Positions 14,963 to 23,743 of a stretch of 42,013 nt of DNA are shown here, in pieces. The stretch's first letter is position 1; each line of letters starts with the position of its first letter. Where the stretch lies: NCBI GenBank assembly GCA_002839285.1, contig PGXT01000003.1:1-42013 (forward strand). The letters are read 5' to 3'. Under the pieces are notes generated by a model, which was not told where the DNA came from, did not search any database, and saw only the letters and a program-made list of their open reading frames with translations. Origin of the DNA: Spirochaetae bacterium HGW-Spirochaetae-5 (GTDB lineage: Bacteria; Spirochaetota; UBA4802; UBA5550). Made by a program: the position numbers and the translations under genes.

Positions 14963-16117
14963 TTAGTTATATTTAATTATAATCTCTTTCCACATTTCCG
15001 GGCTCTCCATGCCCAGACGCCAGAATCCTATTGAGTCAACAAACTTGCGGTAATAGATAAATTTTTCAATTGTGGCATTTACGTCATCACAATAAAGGAT
15101 CTCTTTTGAACTATCGCTGTATTTGATTTTATATCCCGTTTCAGGTGAATACTCTTTTGTTGAATTTTTGCCTGAAATGAGTTTTGTTATATTCCCTGTT
15201 TTGACAGAGCGGCTTTTCGTTACATATTTTGTTGTTGTTATTGTACGGCATTTTTTCCCTTTTTTAACATTTGCTGCGTGTTTTTTCTTTGGATGAATTT
15301 TTTTTACAATTTTAATATCCCTCCATGCCCTGCCGTAAAGCGGTATACCCATAATAAGTTTTTCCGCCGGTATTTCAGTTATCGCGTAGCTTATGACGTT
15401 AATCCCCCACGAAAGAGAAGCGACCGGTCCCGGCTTGCTTGTACTCCAGTGCTGATCATAGGCCATTATAAATACCCTGTCCACAATATCTGATACAGCC
15501 TTATAATCATAAGCATCCTTTACTTTTCTCGGTTTGGCCGGTAAAGCAACACTCAGTGTTTTACCCGGTTCCAGTCCTGCTTTTATCAGCTTTAGAAATT
15601 CAAGAAAATTGCCGGCATCATCAGGACTGATAGCTTCAAAATCGATCTGCACTCCATCAAATTTTTTTGATACTTCAATTATATCATTCACAAGCAGGGC
15701 TCTGGCATCTTTCTCCGGATTGAGTATAAAACGCATCATCGATGTATTCTGGAGATCGGCGATTACCATATGGATTTTTCTTTTTCTGCCGTTTAATTCC
15801 GGCAGAATGGGGGGTGTTACATTAATGTTTATTCTACCTTCAGAATTGATTCCGCAGCTGAAATAGCATACATCCGTTACAGGCTCATCACCTTTAAAGA
15901 CCTTTTCTTCACCGCGCATAAGGTATCCCCAGACCTCCCTGAATTCAACAGGTGACTGTAAATTTTCAGCGGAATTTTTATTTATATCAGTTTCATTATA
16001 CTGCGTGATTACTTCCGGAGATTGCTGTTTAATAACGGTCTCTTCTGCTGAGAGAGTAACCCGGGATGAAAAAGTCACAGAGATTAGTAGTAAAAATGCA
16101 GTTAATGTTTTTTTCAT
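14963..16117 (-). CDS. Exported GH18-family glycoside hydrolase
   Basis: This 384-residue protein has a signal peptide (residues 1-24). The GH18 strand 4 motif is 'FDGVQIDFEAI', with Asp154, Asp159 and catalytic Glu161; the second Asp of DxxDxDxE is Gln, as is common in YaaH/SleL-like members. 'VFIMAYDQHW' and 'GIPLYGRAW' are the further barrel strands, and the end 'GFWRLGMESPEMW' is typical of the family. The strand 'LYGRAW' is followed by a very basic insertion of about 40 residues (Lys-rich, with 'TTTKYVTKS'). Substrates are likely N-acetylglucosamine polymers such as peptidoglycan or chitin. It converges with the deacetylase gene. Confidence 0.92.
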   Translation of the reverse strand: MKKTLTAFLLLISVTFSSRVTLSAEETVIKQQSPEVITQYNETDINKNSAENLQSPVEFREVWGYLMRGEEKVFKGDEPVTDVCYFSCGINSEGRININVTPPILPELNGRKRKIHMVIADLQNTSMMRFILNPEKDARALLVNDIIEVSKKFDGVQIDFEAISPDDAGNFLEFLKLIKAGLEPGKTLSVALPAKPRKVKDAYDYKAVSDIVDRVFIMAYDQHWSTSKPGPVASLSWGINVISYAITEIPAEKLIMGIPLYGRAWRDIKIVKKIHPKKKHAANVKKGKKCRTITTTKYVTKSRSVKTGNITKLISGKNSTKEYSPETGYKIKYSDSSKEILYCDDVNATIEKFIYYRKFVDSIGFWRLGMESPEMWKEIIIKYN

Positions 16118-16234
16118 AATATACCATAAGATAAAATCAGGCTTTATGCTGATTTTTTAATTTAAGATTTTTAGATCTTAATTGTGCCTTTATAAATTAT
16201 CGGGTTACTATAGTCCGGATAGATAAAATATTTG

Positions 16235-17845
16235 TTAACCGGCATATTTTATTCTTAGAAATTTGAAAATATCCCATAATAAAATAATCAGAATAAAAAT
16301 CATAGATGCATAAAGAATAAGATCACCATATATAGAGTAAAATGTTTTAACATTTTGAGATGTATCGATTTCGCCAGTTAGAAAACTTTTTTTAAGTATA
16401 GGGATGGTGCTCACTACTTTTCCCTTCGGATCAATAATTGAACTGACGCCGGTATTTCCGGCTCTTACCATCCATATACCGTTTTCAACCGCGCGGAAAA
16501 TGGAAGCCGAATAGTGCTGATAGTGGCCGTTGTAAGTATCTGTCCATCCGTCATTGGTTATATTTACGAAGAAATCGGCACCCATTCTGCGGTAATCCCT
16601 GCAGCGTCCTGTAAAGATACCTTCGTAACAGATAAGGTTACCGTACTTTAATCCATTTACACTAAAAAGTTCAGGGTTTTTTCCCGGTACAAAGCTTGAT
16701 CCTCCGAAACTTTCAACCAGATTTTTAACCGGTACCAGCCATTTTTCATACGGGAACCACTCTCCGAAGGGTACAAGATTTATTTTTGAATAAGTCTGCA
16801 TAACCTCCCCCGAACCGCTGATCAGAACAGCGTTATTCTGCGGGTAATAGTTCAGCAGATCCCCGTTTTTTTTGACAGTGAGCCCTATCTCGCCTGTAAG
16901 CAGCGGTTTGCCGTTCTCTTTTATAAAATTTATAAGCCGTTCATCGAAGCTGTCTCTCCCTCCGGTTATTGCCCTGAAGGATATCAGTTCAAGCGTTGCT
17001 GATTCGGACCATACAATAAAATCAGGATTCGACTTGAGCGATTCCCTGGTTAATTGAATAAGTTCCGCAAGATAATTGAATCTATTCCCTGACCAGTTCT
17101 CCCAGGGAGAGATACACGACTGAATAACAGCGACTTTCAGGGTCTTGCCATTAACGTCTTTGTTTTTGATGGATAGCCTGATGAATCCCGATATGGTAAT
17201 GACAACAATCAGGAGTGAGACCGCTGTAAATCTGATAAAATATTTATTGTTCATGATGTCTCTGAGCCGTGTAAAACCGTTAAAAGAGATCAGAAATTGG
17301 GCGAAGGCAGAATTAAACATAATAATAATAAAATTTACCCCGAGTATACCGGTAACCGAAGCCATCTGAATAAAAGGGGTAAATGTGTACTGGGAGTATC
17401 CGATATATGTCCACGGGAAAGCCAGAAATCCCAGAGATTGTATATAATCAATTATTATCCAGACAGAGGGATAGATAATAATTCTGAATCCCGGTAATTT
17501 TTGAGAGAGATATTCCGAAATGGAGACTTTTAAAGTAAAAAATACCGTCAAACTCGGTATTAAAAAAAGAAGTACAACCGCATATCCTCCCGGAACTTTA
17601 GCTCCAAAGTTCCCTATCCAGCCATAGGCAAATAAGTGTCCGGCAAGTCCGGTAATAAATGAAGCAAAGAATGTATCTTTTGCAGATTTTCCTGTTACAT
17701 AACAGAAAAGAGGAACTAAAGAAAACCATGCAATAACCGGAAAAAATTTTAACAGTACAAAATCATATGACGGAAAAGAGAGAAATATTAATATCGCTGT
17801 TGCAGTATAATACTTTCTTTTCAGCAGTTTACTTAATCTGTTCAT
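16235..17845 (-). CDS. lnt: Apolipoprotein N-acyltransferase
   Basis: This 536-residue inner-membrane enzyme adds the third acyl chain to lipoproteins. The N-terminal ~220 residues contain six or more membrane helices. A nitrilase-like domain follows, with the full catalytic triad Glu281 ('WSESAT'), Lys354 ('YSKINLVPFGEW') and Cys406 ('LICYEGIF'), and there is a C-terminal membrane helix near 505-525. The size is normal for Lnt. AGGGA precedes the start. It follows the yibE/F-like gene by 25 bp on the same strand, probably in one operon. lspA, acting one step earlier, lies 3.8 kb away; lgt is not on the circle. Confidence 0.96.
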   Translation of the reverse strand: MNRLSKLLKRKYYTATAILIFLSFPSYDFVLLKFFPVIAWFSLVPLFCYVTGKSAKDTFFASFITGLAGHLFAYGWIGNFGAKVPGGYAVVLLFLIPSLTVFFTLKVSISEYLSQKLPGFRIIIYPSVWIIIDYIQSLGFLAFPWTYIGYSQYTFTPFIQMASVTGILGVNFIIIMFNSAFAQFLISFNGFTRLRDIMNNKYFIRFTAVSLLIVVITISGFIRLSIKNKDVNGKTLKVAVIQSCISPWENWSGNRFNYLAELIQLTRESLKSNPDFIVWSESATLELISFRAITGGRDSFDERLINFIKENGKPLLTGEIGLTVKKNGDLLNYYPQNNAVLISGSGEVMQTYSKINLVPFGEWFPYEKWLVPVKNLVESFGGSSFVPGKNPELFSVNGLKYGNLICYEGIFTGRCRDYRRMGADFFVNITNDGWTDTYNGHYQHYSASIFRAVENGIWMVRAGNTGVSSIIDPKGKVVSTIPILKKSFLTGEIDTSQNVKTFYSIYGDLILYASMIFILIILLWDIFKFLRIKYAG

Positions 17846-17870
17846 TTTAAATCCCTAAATAATAAATAAA

Positions 17871-19022
17871 TCAGGCAATTATTTCTTTTTTTCTTGATCT
17901 CATGTGGAGCTCAATGCAGATCAATGCTGTTGCCGGCATACTGAGAAACATTCCGATACATCCGATTGCGGACTGAACGAGCTCGCGTAAAACGGGATTA
18001 TAATTGAGCACCATGGCAAAGGGGAGACCGGGTTCCAGTTTAAGCGCGATAAGGAGTACCAGGGGGAGTGAACACCCGACATAGGCGAACAGCAGGGTAT
18101 TCATCGTAGCCCCAAGCATGTCAGAACTGACTGTAACAACGGACTTGAAAGCCTCTTTGAAGGATATCTCAGGGTGTACACGGAATATCTCCTCGGTTGC
18201 CGAAGCAATTGAGATACATACGTCCATTATCGCACCCAGGGCAGAGATGATAATTCCTGAAAGAGCAAGCCCTTTAAGGTCTATATCAATTGAAGACGCA
18301 TAAAATACGGTCATCATGTCATTGCTTACAATGCCGGGGAGTCTTAGCATCCATCCCGATGCAAGCGCTAAGGTTGTTGATATTATCACGCCGCTTGCGG
18401 CTCCTATTATGGCCGCCAGAGTTTTTTTCTGAAATCCCATTATTACAGGTATCGTTACAACAATAGCAAAAAGCGAAATAGCTACAGTCATAGGTATCGG
18501 TGATTTACCCTTTAATGTCATAGGGACCAGAAGGAAAAAAAGAAGAATTATTGTTGAAATAAGAGATGCCATTGAAAGGACACCCCTTAACCTTCCGACA
18601 GCTATGATAGATATGAGGAGCAGTATCCCGAGCATTATTATGCCGCTTGAATTTTGAATGTCATAAATTGATATATAATCAATCTCATTCGATCTGAATT
18701 TTGCAATACCGACAAAGACTGTATCCCCCTCCTCATAGAACATCCCTTTCGGCATGTTGTCATCACCCTTGAACTCAACTACATGGGACTCACCTTTTTT
18801 AACTCCATCGAGTATATTCAGATGAATCCGCACCATAATATCGTAAGGGTTGTTTTCATCCCCTTCCACGCGTTCAATTTTTTCAACCAGTGCACGGGTA
18901 AAAATCCGCTGGTCATTAAATATTTTTTTTTCTACAGCGGCAAGCGGTGCTGAAAATATAGATACAATTAAAAAAAGTAATACCGGGAGCAGGCGAAGTC
19001 TGTTCATATAATAAAGCCTCAT
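17871..19022 (-). CDS. YibE/F-family membrane protein
   Basis: This 383-residue protein has an N-terminal signal-like helix, then a beta-rich extracytoplasmic domain of about 100 residues ('DGVKKGESHVVEFKGDDN'), then seven or eight membrane helices. The pattern matches YibE/F ('GIIISALGAIMDVCISIASA' is its most conserved stretch, followed by 'SSDMLGATMNTLLFAYVG'). Function is uncertain in the family; export or membrane remodelling has been suggested. An internal ATG at 19007, preceded by AGG, could be the true start. It is the upstream partner of lnt. Confidence 0.9.
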   Translation of the reverse strand: MRLYYMNRLRLLPVLLFLIVSIFSAPLAAVEKKIFNDQRIFTRALVEKIERVEGDENNPYDIMVRIHLNILDGVKKGESHVVEFKGDDNMPKGMFYEEGDTVFVGIAKFRSNEIDYISIYDIQNSSGIIMLGILLLISIIAVGRLRGVLSMASLISTIILLFFLLVPMTLKGKSPIPMTVAISLFAIVVTIPVIMGFQKKTLAAIIGAASGVIISTTLALASGWMLRLPGIVSNDMMTVFYASSIDIDLKGLALSGIIISALGAIMDVCISIASATEEIFRVHPEISFKEAFKSVVTVSSDMLGATMNTLLFAYVGCSLPLVLLIALKLEPGLPFAMVLNYNPVLRELVQSAIGCIGMFLSMPATALICIELHMRSRKKEIIA

Positions 19023-19210
19023 TGTAAAATTTCGGATGATAATATGGAATTATCAGAAAAGAATTGTTCGGGTATAAGACTTTTTACAGACCAGTTAATG
19101 CCATCTTTCGGAAACGGCAGAACAACGATCAATAAAATAGTAACCTGAAACTCAATTTTGATACAGAAGTAATTATATTTTTTAAAAAATAATTTATATG
19201 GTGTCCATTG

Positions 19211-19426
19211 ATGAGCAGATTAACAAGCCTCCCGTACAGATGTTTTAAAATTTTTCTTATAGTTTTTTTGGGCAGCGCAGTTGTCTATATTGCCGCCAGG
19301 TCTATAGAGTGTGTTTCGATTTCAAAATCAGGCCATCTTAATCTGCACCCGGTAAAAACCTGTGTTTCTCATAAACAGGGGGGTGCTGTTACAAAATTAT
19401 TCTGCCGGATAAAGATAGTCTCATGA
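19211..19426 (+). pseudogene. Truncated paralogue of the following membrane protein
   Basis: The first 40 residues of this 71-codon frame ('YRCFKIFLIVFLGSAVVYIAARSIE') parallel the N-terminus of the next gene ('YQSIKIFILIVFGSVCVHIVTLSID'): the same membrane helix, spacing and charges. After about residue 42 the resemblance stops and the frame ends early in unrelated Cys/His-rich sequence. It looks like the remains of a tandem duplicate, although a small expressed membrane protein is possible. Confidence 0.5.
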
Positions 19427-19504
19427 AAATTTTAGAAAACAGTTTTCAGCTTTATCCTGAAATCAGGTAATTATCTTTTATAATTTATAAAGTGGAGTTG
19501 TACA

Positions 19505-20053
19505 ATGAGTATATTTTACACCCGTATTTACCAGAGTATTAAAATTTTTATCCTGATTGTTTTTGGCAGCGTCTGCGTTCATATAGTCACACTCTCTATT
19601 GATTATTTTTCATTCACCGGACCTACAGCAGACGGATTATCTTCGGCAATACATAACCAGCTGACAGTTCATGTGCTCCCGATTATGCTGGCTTATGGAT
19701 CGCTTTTTACAGTGATTTATTTTTTATGGCAGAAGTACCATAGGGAGATCGAGCTTCAGCACGCAAAGGATATTCAGCTCCGGAATGAACAGGCAGTATT
19801 AGAGACAACCCAGCAGTTAACTGCTATAATGGCCCAGTATATAACCAGGCATAATAATGAAATCAAGGAATGGATCGAAACTCGCAGGATAAACGGCCAG
19901 GTCCCTCCACGCCTTGAAAATGCAAACCGTAAAATATCCGAGGCACTGGAAGCTATGACAGAAATCAGCTATGTGCTCCCTTATACGGATAAAAATACAA
20001 ATACGGATTATGTAAAATACCTTGAAAATTTCCTTTCCGAAACATTAAATTGA
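19505..20053 (+). CDS. Two-helix membrane protein with cytoplasmic coiled coil
   Basis: This 182-residue protein has membrane helices at about 10-32 and 55-75. A soluble helical domain follows ('HREIELQHAKDIQLRNEQAVLETTQQLTAIM') with heptad character, and a C-terminal part ends in 'YLENFLSETLN'. No enzyme motif is visible. A truncated copy of its N-terminus lies just upstream. The layout of two helices followed by a coiled coil suggests a scaffold or signalling adaptor. It is convergent with the DsbA-like gene. Confidence 0.65.
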   Translation: MSIFYTRIYQSIKIFILIVFGSVCVHIVTLSIDYFSFTGPTADGLSSAIHNQLTVHVLPIMLAYGSLFTVIYFLWQKYHREIELQHAKDIQLRNEQAVLETTQQLTAIMAQYITRHNNEIKEWIETRRINGQVPPRLENANRKISEALEAMTEISYVLPYTDKNTNTDYVKYLENFLSETLN

Positions 20054-20107
20054 AATCATGATTAGATCGTCCGGTGTACAGTTTTAATGTATAATTATCC
20101 GGGGGTG

Positions 20108-20851
20108 TTATTTCCCCCTTTTTATGCAGTACTTTACCAGTCCTTCCAGTATATCCGCTTTCCTCGATCCCGCCGGAATTAATCTTCCATTAAGAAATAC
20201 TGTAGGTGTGCTTTCTATTCCGAGTTTCTCGGCTTCATTATACTCGCGGGAGATGAAGCTTTCGGTCTTTTCCGATAAAAAAATCGTATTAAATGACTTG
20301 AAGTTCAATTTAAAATTTTTTGCCAGCTCTGAGACTGTTTTTACAGTAAACTGATTACTCTTTGTATGATACCAGTCAAAAAGAAGACCGGAGAATTCCA
20401 TGAACCTGTTCTGACTGTAAGAGCTGTAAGCCGCCTTAGCCGCTATGCATGCACCGGCAGAAGGATCATCCCTCCCCCTTTCAAAACTTTTGCATGTGCC
20501 GTCGATTGGAAAAAATTTATATGAAACCGAAATCTCATCGGGGTATTTTTTCTCAAGTTTCTGAACCAGCTCAAACTCCTTTTTGCAGTGACTGCATGTG
20601 TAATCAAAAAAAATGATTAAATGCGCGGCTGCTGTTTTCTTCCCGAAAAAAGGCACTCCTTCCAGATTTATATTCAGAGTTTCTGCCGTTTCATACAGCC
20701 GTATCGCGTATTTCAGACGCTCTTCGGGAGTCCCTCCATTTTTCTTATCAGCAATGATTCTGGCACCGGTGCTGAGGCCGACAGCCGCAGCTGCAGAGAG
20801 CACAATGATAATTAATAGTCTGTAAATATTTTTTTTAAAGTACATTACCAT
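20108..20851 (-). CDS. DsbA-like thiol-disulfide oxidoreductase
   Basis: This 247-residue protein has an N-terminal membrane anchor or signal (about 8-30) and a thioredoxin fold with active site Cys86-Ser-His-Cys89 ('DYTCSHCKKEF') and the cis-proline loop 'STPTVFLNG'. A helical insertion between them is typical of DsbA. It introduces disulfides into exported proteins. The gene overlaps the end of the VKOR gene by 17 bp, which ties it to its likely reoxidising partner. AGAGGA lies upstream of the chosen ATG. Confidence 0.93.
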   Translation of the reverse strand: MVMYFKKNIYRLLIIIVLSAAAAVGLSTGARIIADKKNGGTPEERLKYAIRLYETAETLNINLEGVPFFGKKTAAAHLIIFFDYTCSHCKKEFELVQKLEKKYPDEISVSYKFFPIDGTCKSFERGRDDPSAGACIAAKAAYSSYSQNRFMEFSGLLFDWYHTKSNQFTVKTVSELAKNFKLNFKSFNTIFLSEKTESFISREYNEAEKLGIESTPTVFLNGRLIPAGSRKADILEGLVKYCIKRGK

Positions 20852-21350
20852 TCGCAGTGTCCTCTTTTAAAGTATTTTCATGTCTGTACAGCAGGATTGA
20901 AGTTACAAAAATAATAAAAGTCGATATATAGGTCATCACGCAGAGCGGGCAGATAACTTTTATTATAAATATGGAAATCAGATAAAGAACAATGTCTCCC
21001 GCAAATCCGGTTCCGGCAATAATTGAAATAAAAAGAAGTGCGGATTTTACATCAAGGCTCTTTCTTTGCAATACTCCGGTGATCAGAACAGCAAGGATAA
21101 AGGAATAAAAAACAAATCCTGCGGCTGCAACAGGGATCTCTTTAATAAATGGGATTCCCCTGATCGCGGCATAGCGGCTTGCCGAAACGATAGTGCAGTT
21201 GTTAATACCTTTACCCCATTTTGAACATACAGCATCGGCTGCCGCGTTAGAGATTCCATAATATTCAAAAATCAGAACCGTGCTTAATACAATGCCGGTT
21301 ATCGCGGATGCAATTATCAGAAATATAAAAACGGCGGACTTTTTTCGCAT
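20835..21350 (-). CDS. VKOR-family membrane oxidoreductase (DsbB equivalent)
   Basis: This 171-residue membrane protein has four or five helices. The redox centre CxxC is Cys134-Pro-Leu-Cys137 ('VICPLCVMTY') and the loop cysteines are Cys42 and Cys52, the standard set of bacterial vitamin K epoxide reductase homologues, which pass electrons from DsbA to quinone. It overlaps the following DsbA-like gene, forming a complete disulfide-forming unit. No fused thioredoxin domain is present, so the neighbour supplies it. Confidence 0.94.
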   Translation of the reverse strand: MRKKSAVFIFLIIASAITGIVLSTVLIFEYYGISNAAADAVCSKWGKGINNCTIVSASRYAAIRGIPFIKEIPVAAAGFVFYSFILAVLITGVLQRKSLDVKSALLFISIIAGTGFAGDIVLYLISIFIIKVICPLCVMTYISTFIIFVTSILLYRHENTLKEDTANGNVL

Positions 21351-21392
21351 TTTCTATAAACCTTGTTTTAAATTTTTTTGATTCAGAGAAAG

Positions 21393-21467
21393 AATGGAGT
21401 TTATTAAACCTGACTAATAACAATGTGGAAGCATTAGTCTTTTATACAGGTTTTATTAAACTCCATT
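21393..21467. repeat. 75-bp near-perfect hairpin between divergent genes
   Basis: AATGGAGTTTATTAAACCTG (21393-21412) pairs with 21447-21467, with a single bulge/mismatch. Inner arms ACTAAT (21413-21418) and ATTAGT (21433-21438) extend the structure. A T6 run overlaps the right end. It lies between divergent VKOR and lspA, where a gene terminator is not expected. It may terminate a small RNA or be a MITE/REP-like repeat. Confidence 0.65.
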
Positions 21468-21621
21468 TTTTGAAAATATTCAAATTATTTTGTTACATTT
21501 TTTCATTGATATTGTCTTTTATACTGATCTTCGCCTTATGAAGGTCTGATCTCTTGAATTCAGAACGCGGGTATAACAGAATTCTTCGTTTTAAAAAATT
21601 AATATTACAAATAGAGGAAGC

Positions 21622-22119
21622 ATGAGAAAACATATTTTACCGGCTATTACAGTCCTGGCTGTCTTTACAGCAGACGCAGTTACAAAAAATCTTGCTCTTA
21701 AACATCTTGGTTCATACAACAGTTTTGATTTCTTCGGCGGTTTTCTCAGGCTTGATCTTGTATTCAACCGTGGCGGGGTGTTCGGTATAATGCAGGGGTA
21801 TAAGAACTTTTTTATGATAGTTTCTATCATTGTTCTGCTGATAATGGTGGCTTACTACTTCTATGAAAGAACAATGCCCGCTCTTTTCAGAATTGCCATG
21901 GCCCTCATAATCGGCGGGGCTGCAGGTAATATTTTCGACAGGCTTGTTCCCGGCAGGCCGGGCGTTGTCGATTTTTTTTCCGTTGGCGTAGACGGGGTGT
22001 ACAGATGGCCGACTTTTAATATTGCAGATTCGGTTATAATCGCGGGTGCAATTCTCCTGGTTATTATTGTGTACATTGAGGATAAAAAAAAGGCAGACGG
22101 GATGGAAGTAAATTCATGA
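21622..22119 (+). CDS. lspA: Signal peptidase II (lipoprotein signal peptidase)
   Basis: This 165-residue inner-membrane aspartic protease has four membrane helices and is the usual size. The catalytic aspartates are Asp106 in 'GGAAGNIFDRL' and Asp136 in 'FNIADSVI'. 'FNRGGVFGI' is the conserved strand that contacts the substrate. It cleaves prolipoproteins in front of the lipidated Cys. AGAGGAAGC precedes the start. The next gene starts inside its stop codon (ATGA), so it shares a transcript with the Cache-like sensor. Confidence 0.96.
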   Translation: MRKHILPAITVLAVFTADAVTKNLALKHLGSYNSFDFFGGFLRLDLVFNRGGVFGIMQGYKNFFMIVSIIVLLIMVAYYFYERTMPALFRIAMALIIGGAAGNIFDRLVPGRPGVVDFFSVGVDGVYRWPTFNIADSVIIAGAILLVIIVYIEDKKKADGMEVNS

Positions 22120-22844
22120 CAGAACCGGTGAACAATTATCCCGATAAAGAATTTAATGTGAAGACAAAACCAGTCAGAAGAAAGGCCTTTATCGTTTATT
22201 ATGCGGTAATTCTATTGCTCATTATAACAGCTTTTTTATCACTGGCGGGATTTGTCATATTACGCTATCAGGAAAAAAACCTTCTGCTTGCTCATATTGA
22301 ATTTTATCCGGAATTAATTAATTTAGTTGTAGATAAACAGTATGAATCCATTCCCCCTGTTAAGGGTGAATCTCTTGAGAGTATAACTGCAGAAAGGCTG
22401 CAGTTTACTATAATTGAAATTCTGGGTTTAAAAGGTGTAAAAGAAGCTGCATTAATCAACTTAAAAGGAGAAATCTTATCGCGAAGTGATGTAAACCTGC
22501 CATTAAAAAATATAAGTGATAATCCGCAATATATAAAAGCTAAAACCGGCGAAACCGGTTATGAATATACTATTAATGATGGTTTGTTTTCTCTCGGTCT
22601 GTATATTCCAGTGAAATCAGATGATATTGTAACCGGGATCGTATACATACTGGAGGGTGAAGGCCATTTGTCATCAGTTATCCATGACAGCAGGCTCACT
22701 GTATGGGGAGCTATTTCCTTTTGCGGTTTATTGCTCTATCTTGTTATAATATATCTTTTCTGCAATTCACACAAAAAGCGGCCGGTTATAGATGAGCCTG
22801 TGCCATTATCAGATGAATTACTGGAAGATGTTAAACCGGATTAA
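22116..22844 (+). CDS. Membrane protein with an extracytoplasmic Cache/PAS-like sensor domain
   Basis: This 242-residue protein has two membrane helices (about 25-48 and 200-220) framing a ~150-residue periplasmic domain. 'KGVKEAALINLKGEILSRSD' and 'YIPVKSDDIVTGIVYILEGE' show the strand pattern of a single Cache/PAS-like sensor. The cytoplasmic tail is only about 25 residues and has no kinase, cyclase or chemotaxis domain, so it could be an output-less sensor that works with another protein. Its start overlaps lspA's stop codon by 4 bp. Confidence 0.75.
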   Translation: MTEPVNNYPDKEFNVKTKPVRRKAFIVYYAVILLLIITAFLSLAGFVILRYQEKNLLLAHIEFYPELINLVVDKQYESIPPVKGESLESITAERLQFTIIEILGLKGVKEAALINLKGEILSRSDVNLPLKNISDNPQYIKAKTGETGYEYTINDGLFSLGLYIPVKSDDIVTGIVYILEGEGHLSSVIHDSRLTVWGAISFCGLLLYLVIIYLFCNSHKKRPVIDEPVPLSDELLEDVKPD

Positions 22845-22885
22845 CAGGAAGCTCAAACCTCTTCTTAAGGGAAGAGTTTCCTGTT
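22843..22885. terminator. Bidirectional hairpin between converging genes
   Basis: AACAGGAA (22843-22850) pairs with TTCCTGTT (22878-22885), and an inner stem CTCTTC/GAAGAG (22859-22864/22871-22876) extends it. It lies between the Cache-like gene and the SUMF1-like gene, which converge here. Confidence 0.6.
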
Positions 22886-22922
22886 CACTATAAATCAATT
22901 GGTTTTATTGTATAAGGTTCTG

Positions 22923-23732
22923 CTACTCCGCATTTCTAACGCATCTGAAACCTATGGTGTCGCGAAGTATGCACGCGTCATTAATAGATCCGTCCATAGC
23001 CCGGGCCGAGGAGCTGAAAAATTCTTCCGGATCATTCCATGAACCGCCGCGCAGGACACGCTCCTTCCCTTTCGCGGGTCCCCGGGGATCAGCAAAAGGG
23101 GATGATTTATAATAGTCCGCGGCAAAAAAATCATTACACCATTCAGCGACATTTCCGTACATGTCATATAATCCCCAGGGGTTCGGTTTTCGTGATCCCG
23201 CCGGGGCTGTTTTACCCGATGAGTTTTTATTATAAATTGCGTAGTTCTTTAAATTTTTCTGATCATTGCCGAAAAAATATTTTTCTTTGCTTCCCGCCCG
23301 CGCGGCATACTCCCATTCTGCCTCTGTGGGGAGTCTGTATCCGTTTGCATTGAAATTGCATTCCCATGTATCTTCATTATAAGCCGGTGTTAAACCCTCT
23401 TCAAGCGACCTTTCATTGCAATACATGGCGGCGTTGACCCACGCTATCATCTCTGCCGGATTTTTATCCCCTTTAAAATGAGATGGATCAGGAAGATCAA
23501 TTTTTTTAAACATCCCCTGCGTTACTTCATATTTATCAATATAGAAAGGTGAGAGTTTAACCTTGCGGGCGTTGTTGCCCTCCCCCATGATGAATTCTCC
23601 ACCAGGCAGATAGACCATCTCTATACCGGATTTACTCTTTATATCCTTAACAGCGGTTTCACTTTTTTTCCCGCATGAAACGCCTGTAAGCAGTGCAGCC
23701 GCGATGCATAGTATTGTGATAATTTTTTTCAT
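22923..23732 (-). CDS. SUMF1/formylglycine-generating-enzyme-like lipoprotein
   Basis: This 269-residue protein has a lipoprotein signal ending in 'LLTGVSC' (Cys20), a relaxed lipobox of the kind spirochaetes tolerate. The FGE-sulfatase fold is indicated by 'GIEMVYLPGGEFIMG', 'YRLPTEAEWEYAARAG', 'NPWGLYDMYGNVAEWC', 'RVLRGGSW' and 'TIGFRCV'. The paired active-site cysteines of true formylglycine-generating enzymes are not apparent, so it is more likely a ligand-binding or C-type-lectin-like relative. GAGGAG precedes its start, and it follows the propeller gene by 11 bp in one operon. Confidence 0.9.
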   Translation of the reverse strand: MKKIITILCIAAALLTGVSCGKKSETAVKDIKSKSGIEMVYLPGGEFIMGEGNNARKVKLSPFYIDKYEVTQGMFKKIDLPDPSHFKGDKNPAEMIAWVNAAMYCNERSLEEGLTPAYNEDTWECNFNANGYRLPTEAEWEYAARAGSKEKYFFGNDQKNLKNYAIYNKNSSGKTAPAGSRKPNPWGLYDMYGNVAEWCNDFFAADYYKSSPFADPRGPAKGKERVLRGGSWNDPEEFFSSSARAMDGSINDACILRDTIGFRCVRNAE

Positions 23733-23743
23733 TTTTTATCTCC

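Noticed and set aside
22923-23732. True formylglycine-generating enzyme activating sulfatases
   Set aside because: The fold signature is present, but the paired active-site cysteines are not apparent and no sulfatase gene lies nearby.
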